NCBI RefSeq assembly: GCF_018139145.2
Contig: NC_059477.1
Location: 42,655,502-42,719,501, forward strand
Length of the DNA: 64,000 bases
Source of the DNA: Gymnogyps californianus
Lineage: Eukaryota > Chordata > Aves > Accipitriformes > Cathartidae
Reading direction: 5' to 3'
How positions within the stretch are numbered: the first letter of the stretch is position 1; every line of letters begins with the position of its first letter. Positions 46,001 through 58,137 of this stretch are shown piece by piece. Both the position numbers and the translations under genes were made by a program. The notes beneath the pieces are model-generated. The model had not been told where the DNA came from, did no database searches, and saw only the letters and a list, made by a program, of their open reading frames with translations.

Positions 46001-48308
46001 CAGTGGGCACTGCAGGCTTCCTGATTGCGTGGGGCTAATCCCAAACAGATGCAGAGGCAGCAGAAGAGGGCTCTTCCCCGCGTTGGTTGCACTTGGCAGG
46101 GACGGCTTTGCGGGACCCTGCCCGGGGCAGTGCCACGCATTCCTGGTGTTCCTGTGGAGAGCCCCAGTTCCTGCCGGGGCTGGCTGATGCCCTGGAAGTG
46201 CCTGTGCCAAACAATAGTTATCCCCATGAAACGCTCCGTTGATGGTTTTCCACGCCTGCTGCGGCTGACCAAACAGCACGTATGTTATTCCTCCGTGCGG
46301 GGAGCCTGGCAGCAGGGGCAGGCTGAGCAGACCGGGGTCAATCCTGGAGGTGTGCGCCAGCCCCAGAGAGACCTGCCTTGCTGTGGATCAGAAAATAGAT
46401 GATTAAGGGGACGAGTATGGGTTAACGTGGACATGCAAGGATGCACTAAGTACTTAGTCATAGCAGGAACAAGCAGTATCTCAGGGAGGGGTCAACAAGT
46501 GTGCAGTGTTTTCTATGGAAAACTCAAAGGAAGTTATTTGCTTTCGTGACTCACAGGAGGGGAAACAAAAGTTGTGAAAGACGGGGACCGGTGCTGGCTG
46601 AAGCATGGGACAACCTTGGCAGGCTGGTGGCTGCCAGCCGCAAGGCAGAGGATGAGCCAAGGATATATATCCATTTATTTATGTTTTTAATGCAATTCAG
46701 TGTTTGGCTTAAAGTTATGTTTTTATATAAACAGCTTTAGTGGGCTTCACATGAAGCAGAATCCACTTAATCATTGCAGTCTCCTCCGTGCCTGCTTGCT
46801 GCTCAGCTTTATTTTCAGGAGTCGCTGCTCTGTGGAGCTGGGGCTTGGGCACCGCCTGGATGGGGAGTTTCAAAGATGGGAGTGGGCTGCAAAGGTGCAA
46901 AGCTGATCCCTCAGTGTGCATTGTATTTGCTAAGGCAAAATATGGGTTACCCTTCTAGAACAGGTCGTCATTTGGTGGGAATCGGTGTGGCTGCGTTCAT
47001 TCCAGTGCATCATTACCTCTTTACACCAGATGGGGATCTGGATATGATGGTCACACGCTGCATATTTAATTGGTGTAGCTGTAGCACTGTAACAGTTAAT
47101 TAATTACTAGTTTGTGACCCCCTTGAGTTGCCCCAGCTCCTGGCTTTGATCCATCATGTTACTGTTCCTGGTGTGGGGTTTTCCTGGGGTTGGGGACCTG
47201 CTGGGGCAGCAGCGGGGATGTGTGATCAGGGTCAACTTCTGCAGCAGGAGAAGGTCCTGTGCCTGAGGAGTTGCTCAGCGCCCAGAGGGAGGATATGGTA
47301 CTTAAGGTAAGAAAAGGGTGACAGGAAAGATCTACACTTTACGAGAACACCCAGCTGTGGGAGTCTTGCGACAGCAACCTCTGCTGAGGGCTGCCGGCGG
47401 AGCCCATCTCGGGGGAAAGTGATTTCAGTGCTGTGGCTCCTGCCAAGTGGATGTGGTCACTGCTGACAACAACGGCGGCAGTCTTCCCCCAGACAAGTGC
47501 ACAACCTTCAGTCAGAGGCGCCTTTTCACATGCTGGTAGGCTAGCTGTGTGTGTATTTCTGTTTGTTTATCATTTCTTCTTTTTCTAGTTAAAATATGTA
47601 GCGATTTTTATGCCTGTGAAAGTGAAAGACTGTGCGCGTTGGTGCAGGTGACCTTGCATGACTGCGCTGTGGGATCCAGGGCTAACCAGTCTGCCCAGTC
47701 CCTCCTCCCTCCCCCATCCCTGCTTTTTCCTGCACAGCTCTTCTGTGCCAGAACGTGCAGGGATTTTGTGCTTGGGATGCATATCCCTCCTGGGATTAAT
47801 TTAAGGCTTGTTTTATTAGTGACCTAATCCATATCTGCATCCATTTCCCTGGTCAGTGGATGCACTAGTCAGGCCTCCTAACTCAGCTGTGGTTTCTCCT
47901 CCCTGCAGCTCTGGTGTAGGAGACTGCTGGACAACTGGTGTGACCATCTGTGACCACCACCAGCAGATATAGATAGACCTTCTCCTGTTCCCTGTCTGTT
48001 GGACACGATGAGGAGTTGAGGGAATACTGTGGGAAAGGGGATGAGAAGACTCTTACCCTGCTGCCTATGGTCTTACTGCGCAATGGCCATGAAATGAGAG
48101 TTGTCCTGTAGATAACAATGATATGCTTTCTGTTGTGGGGTATGCCCCATGGCTTTCTTCTTGGGGAGCATACGTTTTCTGAGCAATGCCATTGTATGTA
48201 TCACTGAAGATAATACTTGCACAATCCTTCCTAGGAAGGGAAACTGAGTGCAGTTTGCCTGACAGAGCCCCGGTGGAGGAGGTTTATATATTAAATACCT
48301 TTTAATTA

Positions 48309-48470
48309 AAGGTGAGGAAACCAAGATGTGGAGAGATTAAGGACCAGTTTTCTAAAGAAGCTCAGTGGCTAGTCAGGACTAGATTTTCAAAAGAGCTCAG
48401 CTCCTATTGAAGTAGTAAATGAACAACCGGATTTTCAAAGCACCCGATCATGTTAGATGCTGAGCCCTTC
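48309..48470 (+). repeat. MIR-like core followed by a second ancient relic
   Basis: AGGTGAGGAAACCAAGATGT, GGAGAGATTAAGGACCAG and AAGCTCAGTGGCTAGTCAGG (48309-48379) follow the MIR core ('GAGGAAACTGAGGCACAGAGAGGTTAAGT..CACACAGCTAGT'). It is immediately followed by AGATTTTCAAAAGAGCTCAG, CTCCTATTGAAGT and GGATTTTCAAAGCACC, typical of another old dispersed amniote sequence with paired 'ATTTTCAAA' motifs. Both are heavily diverged. Confidence 0.45.
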
Positions 48471-49814
48471 CAGCTGGGCTGTAATTGCCGGTGGGAGCTG
48501 CCCACCCCGGGCGAAGGGAGGGTGTTCCTCTCCTGCTGTAGTCAGTAATGGAGTTGTTTACATCTGAACTAGCCCCTTGTAGCATGGGGAGAAACAGGCA
48601 CTCAGGGCTGTGAGAGTTTTGACTGTATTAGTTTTGCATGGAGGAGGTGGATGCTGGACGTGCTCGTTCCTCTGCGTTGGCCACAAAGGACCAGGACCTC
48701 AGAGGTACATGTCTGTATGGAGAGGCCATGTCTATAGGGGAGGTGAACCCCCATCCTTTCTGTTGCGCTCTGTCAGCCTCAGCATCATCTACGTTGAAGC
48801 TCAATGTCATCTACATTGAAGGTCCTAAGTGCTTCGTGAGCGAGAGGGCTGTGTGGGTAGTTGTAAGCAGATGCTTAAACCAAGCATCTACGAAAGAAGA
48901 CATTAAAATTATTGAAGACACTGTAATCTAGTTTGGTGCCTTTATTGAATTAGTACTGGAAATGTTTTCTGTTTTCCCTGAAAGCCATTGAATTCTATGA
49001 AAAATAAAAGGACATGAAATAGTCTGTAAGCAGTATGCTGGATTATGGCCGTTAAAAATACTGAATCTGAAGAACAGAAAGTGACCGAGACATCACGAAA
49101 GCTTTTCTTTTCCAGTAATTACCTAGTTTTGAGTGGAGACCCCAGTGCGGCAGAACTGCCCAAGGAAGGAAGGAGGAATGTGGTGTGTATTGTCCCTTTA
49201 TATATAAATTAAAGAAGATGTATTTTCCTGTGGAGATGCTTAAACCCATGCTGTGTATGCCTGAAAGGCTGCTGCAGGAAGCTCCATGTCAAAGGGGAAT
49301 GACAAATAAGGAAAATTTTGCCATTATGCTCAGAACTTGCATCCATATCCTGCGTTTATTGCCGGGTGGGAGGGGGACGTGGTCGTCTCTGCCTCTCCCT
49401 TGCCTCCGTCGTTCAGAGCAGCCCTGTGGCACGTGTGGCTGCTCTGCGTGAGGTTGGGCCACTAGTCACGGCGCAGCTTGGGTAACTCCATCGTGCCCGA
49501 GTGCGCTGCCCCAGTAGTGGGAAGCGAAGTTTCCTCGTCTTAATTCTTCTGGCCCTTTCCCGTGGCTCTGCTGTGGACTCCGCCAGCTGCAGCCATCCTC
49601 GCTTGATGTGGCTGCCTTCAGATGGCTTCCATCAGCTCCACTAATGAGCAGTGCAGCTTTTTTATTAAAAAGCACATGAAAGATGCCCGCGGAAGTTGCT
49701 GATTTCCCTCCCTGGCCTCTTCTAAAATCATAAAATGAAATCTTGGGTTGTCTGTCGTGGCACAGATGCCAGCAGTAGTTCTGCTACGCAGCTCCAGCGC
49801 TTTTGAGAGAGTGC

Positions 49815-49998
49815 TTTTTTCTTTTTTTTTCTTTTTCTTTTTTCTCTTCTTTTTTTTTCCTCTTTTCCTTTTTCTTTTTTCTTTTTTTTTTTTTTCGTTT
49901 TCTGTTTTTCCTGTTTGTGTGGTTTTTTTCCCCTGGATTTTTTTTCTCCTGTTTTTTGTGGTGGGTTTTGGTTTGTTTTGTTTTTTTTTCCTTTTCTG
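49815..49998. repeat. Long pyrimidine (T/C) tract, about 180 bases
   Basis: The + strand is almost entirely T with scattered C, broken by a few G-containing words (GTTTTCTG, GTTTGTGTGG, GGATTTT, GTGGTGGGTTTTGG). The first half (49815-49895) is essentially pure pyrimidine and could adopt triplex (H-DNA) structure. In FMNL2 pre-mRNA it is a very strong PTB/U2AF-type binding tract. Confidence 0.9.
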
Positions 49999-50855
49999 TA
50001 TATACCTCCTAAATAATAAGAAATTGAGGAGAACGTAGCACAGAGGAAGCCTGTGTTATTCTCCTAGTTTCCATCCTGAGGGACATCATGTGCTGCGTTT
50101 TACATCCGTGGAGCAGAGTCCGTGGCCTGCAGCTCTGCCGCGTGCAAGTTGTCACCAGCCCAAGTGCAGCAAAACTTCTCCTGCTCTGAAAATTGGTTCC
50201 CTTGAGTGGAAGTGGGCAGGACTGTCTCCACTGGCAGCTCATCCTTTGACAGAGACATGGTGCAGTGTTCTGTGCTCATGTAATTAATTAGGCAAACTGA
50301 AAAACAGAGCTGCCTCGTTTCATCCAGGTAGCTCTTGATGCCGCTTTGCACAGTGGGGTGTTGTAGCTGTGAGAAATGGCATCATTGCCCCTCAGTTTTC
50401 AACCAAGAAGGAGACGTACATGGTACTTGTGGAAGGCTAGTTTTTGGGGTTTGACAGTTCCACAGCAGAGGGGGTTTGGGTAAAGTGGTGTCCGGACGAG
50501 CCGAGCTCCTCTGGTGGAAAGCACGGCCATCGTGTGCTGCTGAAGGAGAGCTGCTGTGTTTGGCTGTCCGCAGCCAGCCTAAGGCTAGGGAAGCCGAGGT
50601 AACCCGCCACATCATTTCCCATATGTTTCCAATCAATATTTTTTTGGCCGCCTCCGAGAATTAGCTGGTCTGACCTCACTGTGGCGCGAGGGCTGCGAGG
50701 AACAACGCCGCCTTCACCCTGCAGCAGCGTCCAGCCCGGGGGGCCGGGGCCGGGGGCGAGCACGGCGTGCCAGCCCCCGCGGTGCCCTGCTCTGAAGAAG
50801 GGGGACCTTTTCCCTGTGTTGCATAATGCACAAAAAACCTCGCTGAAGAAATTAC

Positions 50856-50872
50856 TTTTTTTTTTTTTTTTT
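50856..50872. repeat. T17 homopolymer
   Basis: Seventeen T residues preceded by GAAGAAATTAC and followed by ATAATTTC. Simple repeat. Confidence 0.9.
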
Positions 50873-51356
50873 ATAATTTCTGTTTTACTACCTGGAGGAG
50901 ATGTATCTCCCCAAGGCAGTACATTACAGCTGAGAGCGTTGCTATTTTGAGGGGCACGGTACCATAGATCGTTGCTGCTGAAGGGCCCAGTGAACGGGCT
51001 GGTTTGCTCCCGAACAGGCATAACCCACTTCTCTGGGTAAGTGACAGAATGAACTAGATGGTGATCTTAGCAAATCCTCCGAAAAGGGGAGTGGGCAAGG
51101 GAAAGAGGAAAAACTCAAACAGATTAGAAGTTAATAGCAAGTTATTGTAAATTTGTCAGAAGCAAGATCAGGAAGGAAAACCTTTTTCATGCATTTTTTT
51201 TCCTCTCCTAAACTCACAGATGCCAATCTTTTATTTTACACGGGTGCACAACCAGCAGGAGCCCAGCACAAAGGGGTAGAAGGGATCTGAACCCCCAAAA
51301 TGGAGCTGGGTTAAAGAAAACACCAATATGACAATAATTCCCTTTGTAATTAGAGA

Positions 51357-51475
51357 CCAGCTTTTTCTGCAGGGCAGATCTTAAACTGACTTGCACAGTC
51401 ACTTGAGCAGGTTCAGCAGTGCAATACCGTTTTCATCAGTCCAGATTAGGAGCTGGGGGAAGCAAAGGACCTGAG
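51357..51475 (+). repeat. Diverged direct duplication, copy 1
   Basis: This copy pairs with 51956-52069. Shared ordered blocks are AGCTTTT, AGATCTTAAAC (AGATTTTAAAC in copy 2), and a 50-base block from ACCGTTTTCATCAGTC to GGACCTGAG, ungapped with 9 differences (about 82% identity). It may be a local duplication or two insertions of one old element. I do not recognise the family. Confidence 0.7.
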
Positions 51476-51955
51476 TTAGCCCGTGCGGGGTGAGAGCCGG
51501 CAGCCTGCCTTGGAGGTTGGTTGCATGAACCACTGTGGCCGAGCGGCCAGTGGAGCACCGTGCGTGCCGGTGGGGTGCCGGCGGGACGAGGCTTGCCGTG
51601 GGAGAGTGGAGGATATGTGTGTGGGCAGCTGGAGCGGCAGGAGCAGGAGACCGCAGGGAGTCTGCCTCCTTTGGGGAAAGGAACCTGGTCAAACTTGTGA
51701 TGGGCTTGTGCAGAATCACTCCCAGGTCCATTTCAGCCAGGTTTTTAGCTGGCAGAATATTTGAACGTGCATGTAGGGACTCTTAGAAAGATGGAAGTGA
51801 AAGCAATGGTATAGTCATGAAATTACGGACTCCTTTTGCTTGTACTTCGTCCTGGATAGGCTTGTTGTTAGATGCATTTGGTTCGCAGGTGCAGACAATA
51901 ATCATGTTTCTCACTGAGGAGAGCATTGCATGTGTTTTTTTTTTTTTAATATATT

Positions 51956-52069
51956 ACAGCTTTTAAATGTCACAGCAATAAGATTTTAAACAATTAATAT
52001 GTGAAGCAAATCAATAGGAACCGTTTTCATCAGTCTGGATTGGGAGATGAGGGAAACGGGGGACCTGAG
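51956..52069 (+). repeat. Diverged direct duplication, copy 2
   Basis: The 50-base core at 52020-52069 lines up with 51426-51475 at an offset of 594. The upstream part aligns with small gaps. A T13 run (51935-51947) lies just before it. After the CCTGAG at the end of the core, similarity to copy 1 becomes doubtful. Confidence 0.7.
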
Positions 52070-53619
52070 GGAGAGTGGGACAGATGCTGTTTGGTTATTC
52101 ACAGCAGTGCTGTTGGAAGGGTGGCTAGATGCACAGCTGCAACGTGCTTTAGGAGTAGATCCAGCATGCAGGATCTGGCCTTTCTGAAGGTGGGTGGAAG
52201 CCCCACTGCATCCAAAAGCTGCCCAGCCCCATGGCTGTGCCTGCAGCACGTGGCTGGGACTCGTGCCAACCCGGCCGTGCTATTAAATCTAACTAATTAG
52301 TTTCTGCTTAAAGTACCTGTAGCCAGAGTGATACATCTGGAAAACACACAGAGTATCAGTGGGAAAGGCTGAAAATCCCTTCACTACTGCCTGCTCTTGC
52401 CTTTATGTGAGGAGGGAAAGGGTGACTTGCTGGCTTCAAGCATTAAGGTTATATATTATAAAACTGCTCGTCGGGAGTGTCAGATTCGGTGTTGTTGGCG
52501 AAAGCTCATCCCCCGTCCGCTCACCACCCCTCTGCACAGGGCTGCAGCTGTGGGTGCTGCTGCTGGAGGAGAGCTGCTCTGGGATGGTTTCACGCCAGAC
52601 GTGTTAGCGTGGGCCAAACCAGTCTGACTGGCTGCGGTGCATAAGGCAGATCCTGCTCTTGCTCTGTCCCCTTTGCTCTGATTTAGACTAGTCCCTCCAG
52701 TCCACAGTGCAGAACTGGTAGCCACCACCTTTCCAGGCACCCTCTAAATGAAGTAGGTGGCCACCACAGCTTTGTTTAACCTCCGCTCTGGCCGCCACAA
52801 CTTGTGCTGTCTCTGCAGCATCCCCAGGTCTCCAGCAGTGCACCAGCTTCCATGTGCCTGATCTTGCCTTCCTCCATTGCGCTGTGACCCGAAGGGGAGC
52901 TGTGTACAGCTCTGTGCCTTTTTAAAAGTGCTTTTTAGCATGAAACACTTACTGTTTTCTTGTTCTCCTGGGCTAGATACTGTGCACAGTCCTCGCCTGC
53001 GTTATAGCTGCAGTTACGGAAAGGGTTCTTGGGCTGAACTCATGACCCAAAGCTCTTGTGGGTGTAGGATGGCCTTGTGTGAATTGGAGCGTACAGCAGC
53101 GGCAGCGTCCAGCTTCCTGCTCTCCAGTGGTTATTTGTCTTTGCTTTATATACAATCACTGGCTGAACACTCTTTTTCAGGTTTTAAATTGGAGGAGGAT
53201 TTCTGAAGGTAGTGTGTGTTTTGAAGGCAGAGCTGACGTGTCCAAGAGTTAAATGATGGCCTGGAGTATTGAAGCATTGAGAATTTTCCATAGATAATAA
53301 AGGAGACGTTATCGCAAAAATAGCTGTTATTAAAAACAGTCACAAAACAAACTGTCGGGAGATTTTTTTGTATCTCATAAGGAAAGTAAGAAGATAAAAT
53401 GTTAGATCCAGGCAGTGAAATCTTAGCTTAATTTAAGCTCAGAGGGATTTTTGCTGTTTTCTTCTCAATGGCCACGATTTCAGTTCTCTACTCAGACTTT
53501 TTCCAAATTTCCAGGCTTGGTTTATAATTTAAGGGCCACTTCCCATCTTGCGTCAGACCAGTCATAACTTCACGGAGCAGTTCCTGCATCTGTGTGAGCT
53601 GGACGGCCTCTTGCAGGAA

Positions 53620-53700
53620 GAGGGCCCATTCGGCGACGAGCCTGACTTGCAGTCCCACACAGGGAAAATTCCCAGTGACATCAAAAGGAAGTATATGGAG
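53620..53700 (-). repeat. Ancient amniote repeat relic (antisense)
   Basis: Read on the minus strand, CTTTTGATGTCACTGGGAAT, TTTCCCTGTGTGGGACTGCA and GAATGGGCCCTCTT follow the typical 'TTGACTTCAGTGGGAATTTTGCCTGAGTAAGGACTGCAG..TGGGCCC' dispersed sequence of reptiles and birds. This explains why 53531-53733 stays open in several frames; I do not call it a gene. Confidence 0.4.
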
Positions 53701-54945
53701 AGCAGGGAACACAGCATCAAACCCAAGAGATTATAATTTTTTATGTAAATCTGTTCTGATGAGCCACTGAAACACCTAAAAGCAACAAGCTGGCTAAATA
53801 GTCTTTTTGCATATTGCATTTATTTATCTTGTAGGTGGCTCACCAGTTTGGAAGGAGGGCCGTGTTTCATATTAATTTGTGCAAGAGCCTAAGGTTGCTC
53901 CAGTTGCTCCCTAGCCTCTCCTCACCTTTTGTCGTCCTAGATGGCAGTTTAATTGGGTCAAGAACAGTATTTTTGTCTTAGCTGGGGAAACAATGAGCTC
54001 AAGCAGCAACAGCAGCCATAATAAAAAGCCAAATTAATTCCTGATGAATTTGCATCACTTTGCATCGGTTGTGGTTCTGGCAGTTTGGTTCTTGCAGAGC
54101 ACAAATTACATATATGGATGAGTAAAGCTGCTCAGCTGCAAGCTGCTTTGGAGCTTTTTCAGCCTTGAGCTCCCAGGAACACGAGCATCGCCTGTCCTGC
54201 TCGCGGGGTTGTGCCCCTTCTTTACTGAATGCACGCAGAGAGTTTTGAGCTCCCTAGATGAAAAATGCTCTTGTGAGTGCCATGTGTTGTGATAGTCACT
54301 GGCAGGGCAGCAGAGCACCTGGAGCAAGATTCGGTGGAGCCAAGGTAGCACGGAAAAGTGAACAGTATCTTGCTGAGACCTTGGTCTTGTGTCGTGAGTT
54401 GAGAGGTTTTGCAGTGCTCTGTGCTGGGAGAGGCATGACCGAACAGCTTGGCATCAGGCCTGTTCTCTGCTTCAGCAGGCAGAAAGTAACGGCAGGGTGA
54501 CCGCTGCAGGCTACTCGATTTCTTTAAATAGCAGTAATGCAGCAATAGGATTTTAGGGTAACGTTTATAAAGCATGTAACCAACGCAACCTAGTCGGGCG
54601 TCTTCAGGTGCTACTAGAAAAATACAATACCTTGCCACTGAAGAGAGTTCACAGGTACAAGCGTGCGGTGGGCAGAGCTCAGGATTTGTATGCAATATTC
54701 TTAATATTGCAAGAACAGGTTTACTTAAAAGAGCTTTTATTACCTTTTTCTAGTTGTGTTCGGTTTTCATTTCCACAGTAATTTTTTAACCACAGATTTG
54801 TATTTTTGCTGCATGAATAGCTAACTAAAAGAATGCCAAAAGCCTAACTTTAAGTTGTTATTCTGATTTCTGTCCAAAAAGTAATTGTTTACTTTACCAT
54901 TGCAAATATGTACACATGGCACCAGCAGCTGGCTGAAATTATTTT

Positions 54946-55020
54946 GGGCCAGATTCTGCTTTCATTGAAAGTGGTGTAATTTCAAAATAGTCCCTTCATC
55001 TGGATTCTCACTGGGCAAAG
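54946..55020 (+). repeat. Ancient amniote repeat relic, 'GGGCCAGATTCTG' type
   Basis: GGGCCAGATTCTGCTTTCAT, TGAAAGTGGTGTAATTTC and CTGGATTCTCACTGGG match in order the motifs of a widespread old element ('GGGCCAGATTCTGATTTCA..TGGTGTAAAT..'). The family name is not known to me; the match is from memory. Confidence 0.45.
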
Positions 55021-55763
55021 GCTCTGAACCCAGGAGGGTTGCGGGTATGTGTGTTGTGTGTGTATATACAAAATTTTTGTGTTAGTACATGGTAAACCAG
55101 CAAAATATTTTGTTGACACTTTAAAATGGGTTTGTCAGCATTTTCCTGATATTTTATTGCAAAATAGAACAAAGTAAGAGCCCTGTAGTCAGACACAAAA
55201 AAACCCCCCTCTGTCTTCTCTTTCACCCAGATGCCTGGATCAAACGGGTTTGCTTTTTGGGCTGCCAAGGAGGGTCAGAAAGTTTACAGGACTTATCTAA
55301 TGGAGCAGCTGGGACACAGCACACGTACTCTGTGTACTCCGTACACACGGCATGTAGGAAGTAACGGCATGAAAATTGAAATACTTTTCTTGTGCTTCTC
55401 TTTCACAGGGTAGAAACAAAATGATCGGAGTTAGTTGTGATGGGAATGAGAAAATGCATTCTGTGAGTGAAAGCTGATGTTGGATCGGAGTACTACAGAA
55501 TAGCAGTTTTGGTTTTTTCCGACTTATCGGGAATGCTTTTCTCCTGAGCACATTTACATGCATGCCAGGCACTACTCTTCGAACCCAGGTATATTCCAGA
55601 GTTGGATAAATGGTGCTGTAGTAGTTAGTATCTGAGGTAAACTGTGGGCACGCCACAGCCGGCCAACAAGTGCTAGTCCCGTTGCCTTCAAAGGAGACTA
55701 TTTCTTAGAAGACCACACAAGAATACAGAGAGTGTATATTTACAGTGCTTGTTTTTTTGATTT

Positions 55764-55773
55764 CCCCCCCCCC
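55764..55773. repeat. C10 run
   Basis: Ten consecutive C residues preceded by TTTTTTTGATTT. Minor low-complexity site. Confidence 0.8.
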
Positions 55774-56384
55774 AAGGTCCCTACAGTTTTCATTGACTTA
55801 TGCATTGGTGGAGGTGCGGGATGCTGTGGTCAGGTTTTCCAGTGCTGTTCTTGCAGTTGGGACTGCAGGTGGGGAAGCGTCAGGCACCGGCAGTGGCCGA
55901 GCAGAGGCAGTCAGCGATCATCACCTGGGCCGCGCGTTGGAGCTGGCGGTGCCGTGATGCCCCACGTGCAGCTCATAGCATCCAGAAGCGACTCAGCGCT
56001 GCTTTACAGCGGAGCCATCCTAATGCGTTAGCTTTTAAAGCTCTTTTCAGAGCCTTAAGGATTGTTAAACTTTGAAGGCAACAAAACTAGTGTGGTAATT
56101 AGTTATGCAAATAGAGTTAAGGAGAGGGTCAAACTATGGGAAAGAAATTGAGAGAAATACACCTTCCCTGGATGGTGTCAGGGCATGAGGCTGTATTGCA
56201 AGTATATCCTGTGTTTTCACAGTTTTCAATATAAACTTATGACTTTTTGAAACATCCTATAGAACTTGCAGTGATCCTGAATAACTAAATAATCTTCAAA
56301 GGAACATTAGTGTGTCTCCTCTCAAACTCAGTTTGGCAGAAAGCTCTGCTTGAAGAAATATTAATAAAATGGTGCGTGATTCAC

Positions 56385-56460
56385 ATAGGCTTTGTGAAGC
56401 TTAATTGATTCAGGTTTATAAAGAACTTTGATCCAAGAATGAAAGGCATTCAACAGATGT
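56385..56460 (+). repeat. MIR-like (CORE-SINE) relic
   Basis: GCTTTGTGAAGCTTAATTGA, TTTATAAAGAACTTTGATCC and AAGAATGAAAGGCATTCAAC correspond in order to 'TTGTGAGGCTTAATT..GTAAAGCGCTTTGAGATCC..GGATGAAAGGCGCTATA'. It belongs to the same group as the relics at 6.7 and 38.2 kb. Confidence 0.5.
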
Positions 56461-57071
56461 GAACAATTTCAAGTGACAATTATCCTTTATTTGGAGGTAC
56501 TCCCTTGTTTTGCTGTAATTAGTTTGTATTCTTCATACACAAGCAGTGATGGGGATGATTTTTCCCAGTTCACAGATGACTCCTGTTGAGTTCAGGCTCT
56601 CGGGGTGAGTCTGGAACGAGTGTCTGCCCTTGCTGCACCTCTCCCCTACACCCACACCGTCTGCTCGCCTGGGCTCACTAAGCATGTTAAAGCTTGACAT
56701 CACCGTTCAGTCCCATCCTGATTTCGCAATAATAAAAAGCAGAATTTGGAGAGCGAGCTGCTACTTTTAATAAGCACTGAAACACACCCAGCCAAGTTTA
56801 CTTTATTGTTCTTGGGATACACAAAAAAAAATTTGTTTTTACAATAACATATTTTGGAGGGTTTGGCTGATTCCAGCCTTTCCTGCCTCCTCCTTTGTTT
56901 TCCGGATGCATCAGCAGATGTCCATGAAAGTGCTAAATCTGCACCCTGCCTGACCTTTACCACTGAGGAAGGTAAATCACTTCTGGCAGGAGGCTTCCCA
57001 GAATATCTCCAGAACGATACTATTGCTATTGTAAACAAATCTAATTAAAGAGCAATCTTAAGAAGGTTTGG

Positions 57072-57088
57072 TTTTTTTTTTTTTTTTT
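57072..57088. repeat. T17 homopolymer
   Basis: Seventeen T residues, then CTTTTTTCCTGC. Simple repeat or pyrimidine tract. Confidence 0.9.
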
Positions 57089-58035
57089 CTTTTTTCCTGC
57101 TAATGTTTTAATTAGTAACCTACATTGTCGCAGTGCCTACGTGAAATTTTACACTTTGGTGCTTTCTCAAGAGGTGAAAAATTTGCTAATGATTTGAATT
57201 TTAGGGTTTTTGGCTGTTGTTTCTTTAAAGACATTTTTTTGGGGCAGAGAATAACTTAGAGATTAGGCCACCAAAATGAGAAATGATACTAGAAATATTA
57301 AGTCTGCATTTGGCACATGTGGTAGTGGTGAACTCCTCTGGGCTCTCCTAACCTGGTCCCTGGTGCTTCAGGACTAGAGGACTTTAGCCGGAAGGAGCAG
57401 AGGATGGGAGCAGTTATCCAAGCACCCAGCCTCAAAGCAGTGGATGTTGAGTCTCTGGATACATCTCGTCAGATGGATCTTCTGCTATTGCTGTATGTCC
57501 ACGGATCGTTCTTCTGTCAGTCCTGTCACTCTTATTAACAATTTGGCCACTTCTTCATCAGTGATTAAGAAAGCTTTCTGGGATCTAAAGATAGGTTCCT
57601 AAATCTGTATGTGATCACATAAATAAGCATATTCCTTTCCCAAGGGTGTGTCTTTAGGTTCTTAAGTACAGATCTGGTCAGCTGCCAACTTTGAAAGCTG
57701 GGCTCAGCCCTTCTTTGAGGATGTCCTGGTCCTTGTCTTGCTCCTAGTCCTGTCCCTGGAGCACGTTCAAGTGAGTTTTGCAAAGTTCCCCGAGCAGGAA
57801 GAGAGGGGGAGCCCCAAGTCCCCAGGTCCTGTCTTCTGCAGGTGTGACCCTGGGAGTGGCTGCGTTGATCTCCAAGAGGGTTCATCTGGAATATCTTACA
57901 AGTCAAATCTTCCAACGTATGTGTGTATGTCGGTTTAGAAAGTGAATTACAGCAGAATGAGTGGTTATATGTAAGGGTAGGGAATGGTGTTCATCTAAAG
58001 TGCTGGTTGGGAAAATGACCAGGATGACAAAGGCT

Positions 58036-58075
58036 TCCTGCTGACTTTCATGGGAGTTTTTGGCACGTACTGTTT
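58036..58075 (+). repeat. Short ancient relic, 'GACTTTCATGGGAGTTTTTGG'-like
   Basis: CCTGCTGACTTTCATGGGAG followed by TTTTTGGCACGTACTG resembles the 'ATTGACTTCAATGGGAGTTTTGGCACG' core common to old amniote repeats. It is short, so chance is possible. Confidence 0.3.
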
Positions 58076-58123
58076 GCCAGATAGCTCTTGACCCTAAGAA
58101 ATGTAATCAAATTATTCTGTTGG

Positions 58124-58137
58124 TTTTTTTTTTTTTT
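58124..58137. repeat. T14 homopolymer
   Basis: Fourteen T residues followed by GGTTAATAAAAATAAACC. Simple repeat with no element recognised. Confidence 0.85.

Noticed and set aside
50437..51021. 194-codon minus-strand frame
   Set aside because: It reads through the T17 homopolymer as poly-Lys and the GGGGCC patch as Pro/Gly. Compositional.
53531..53733. Segment open on both strands ending SIKPKRL
   Set aside because: Initially looked like an exon, but on the minus strand it follows an ancient dispersed repeat, and it lacks an ATG and coherent splice sites.
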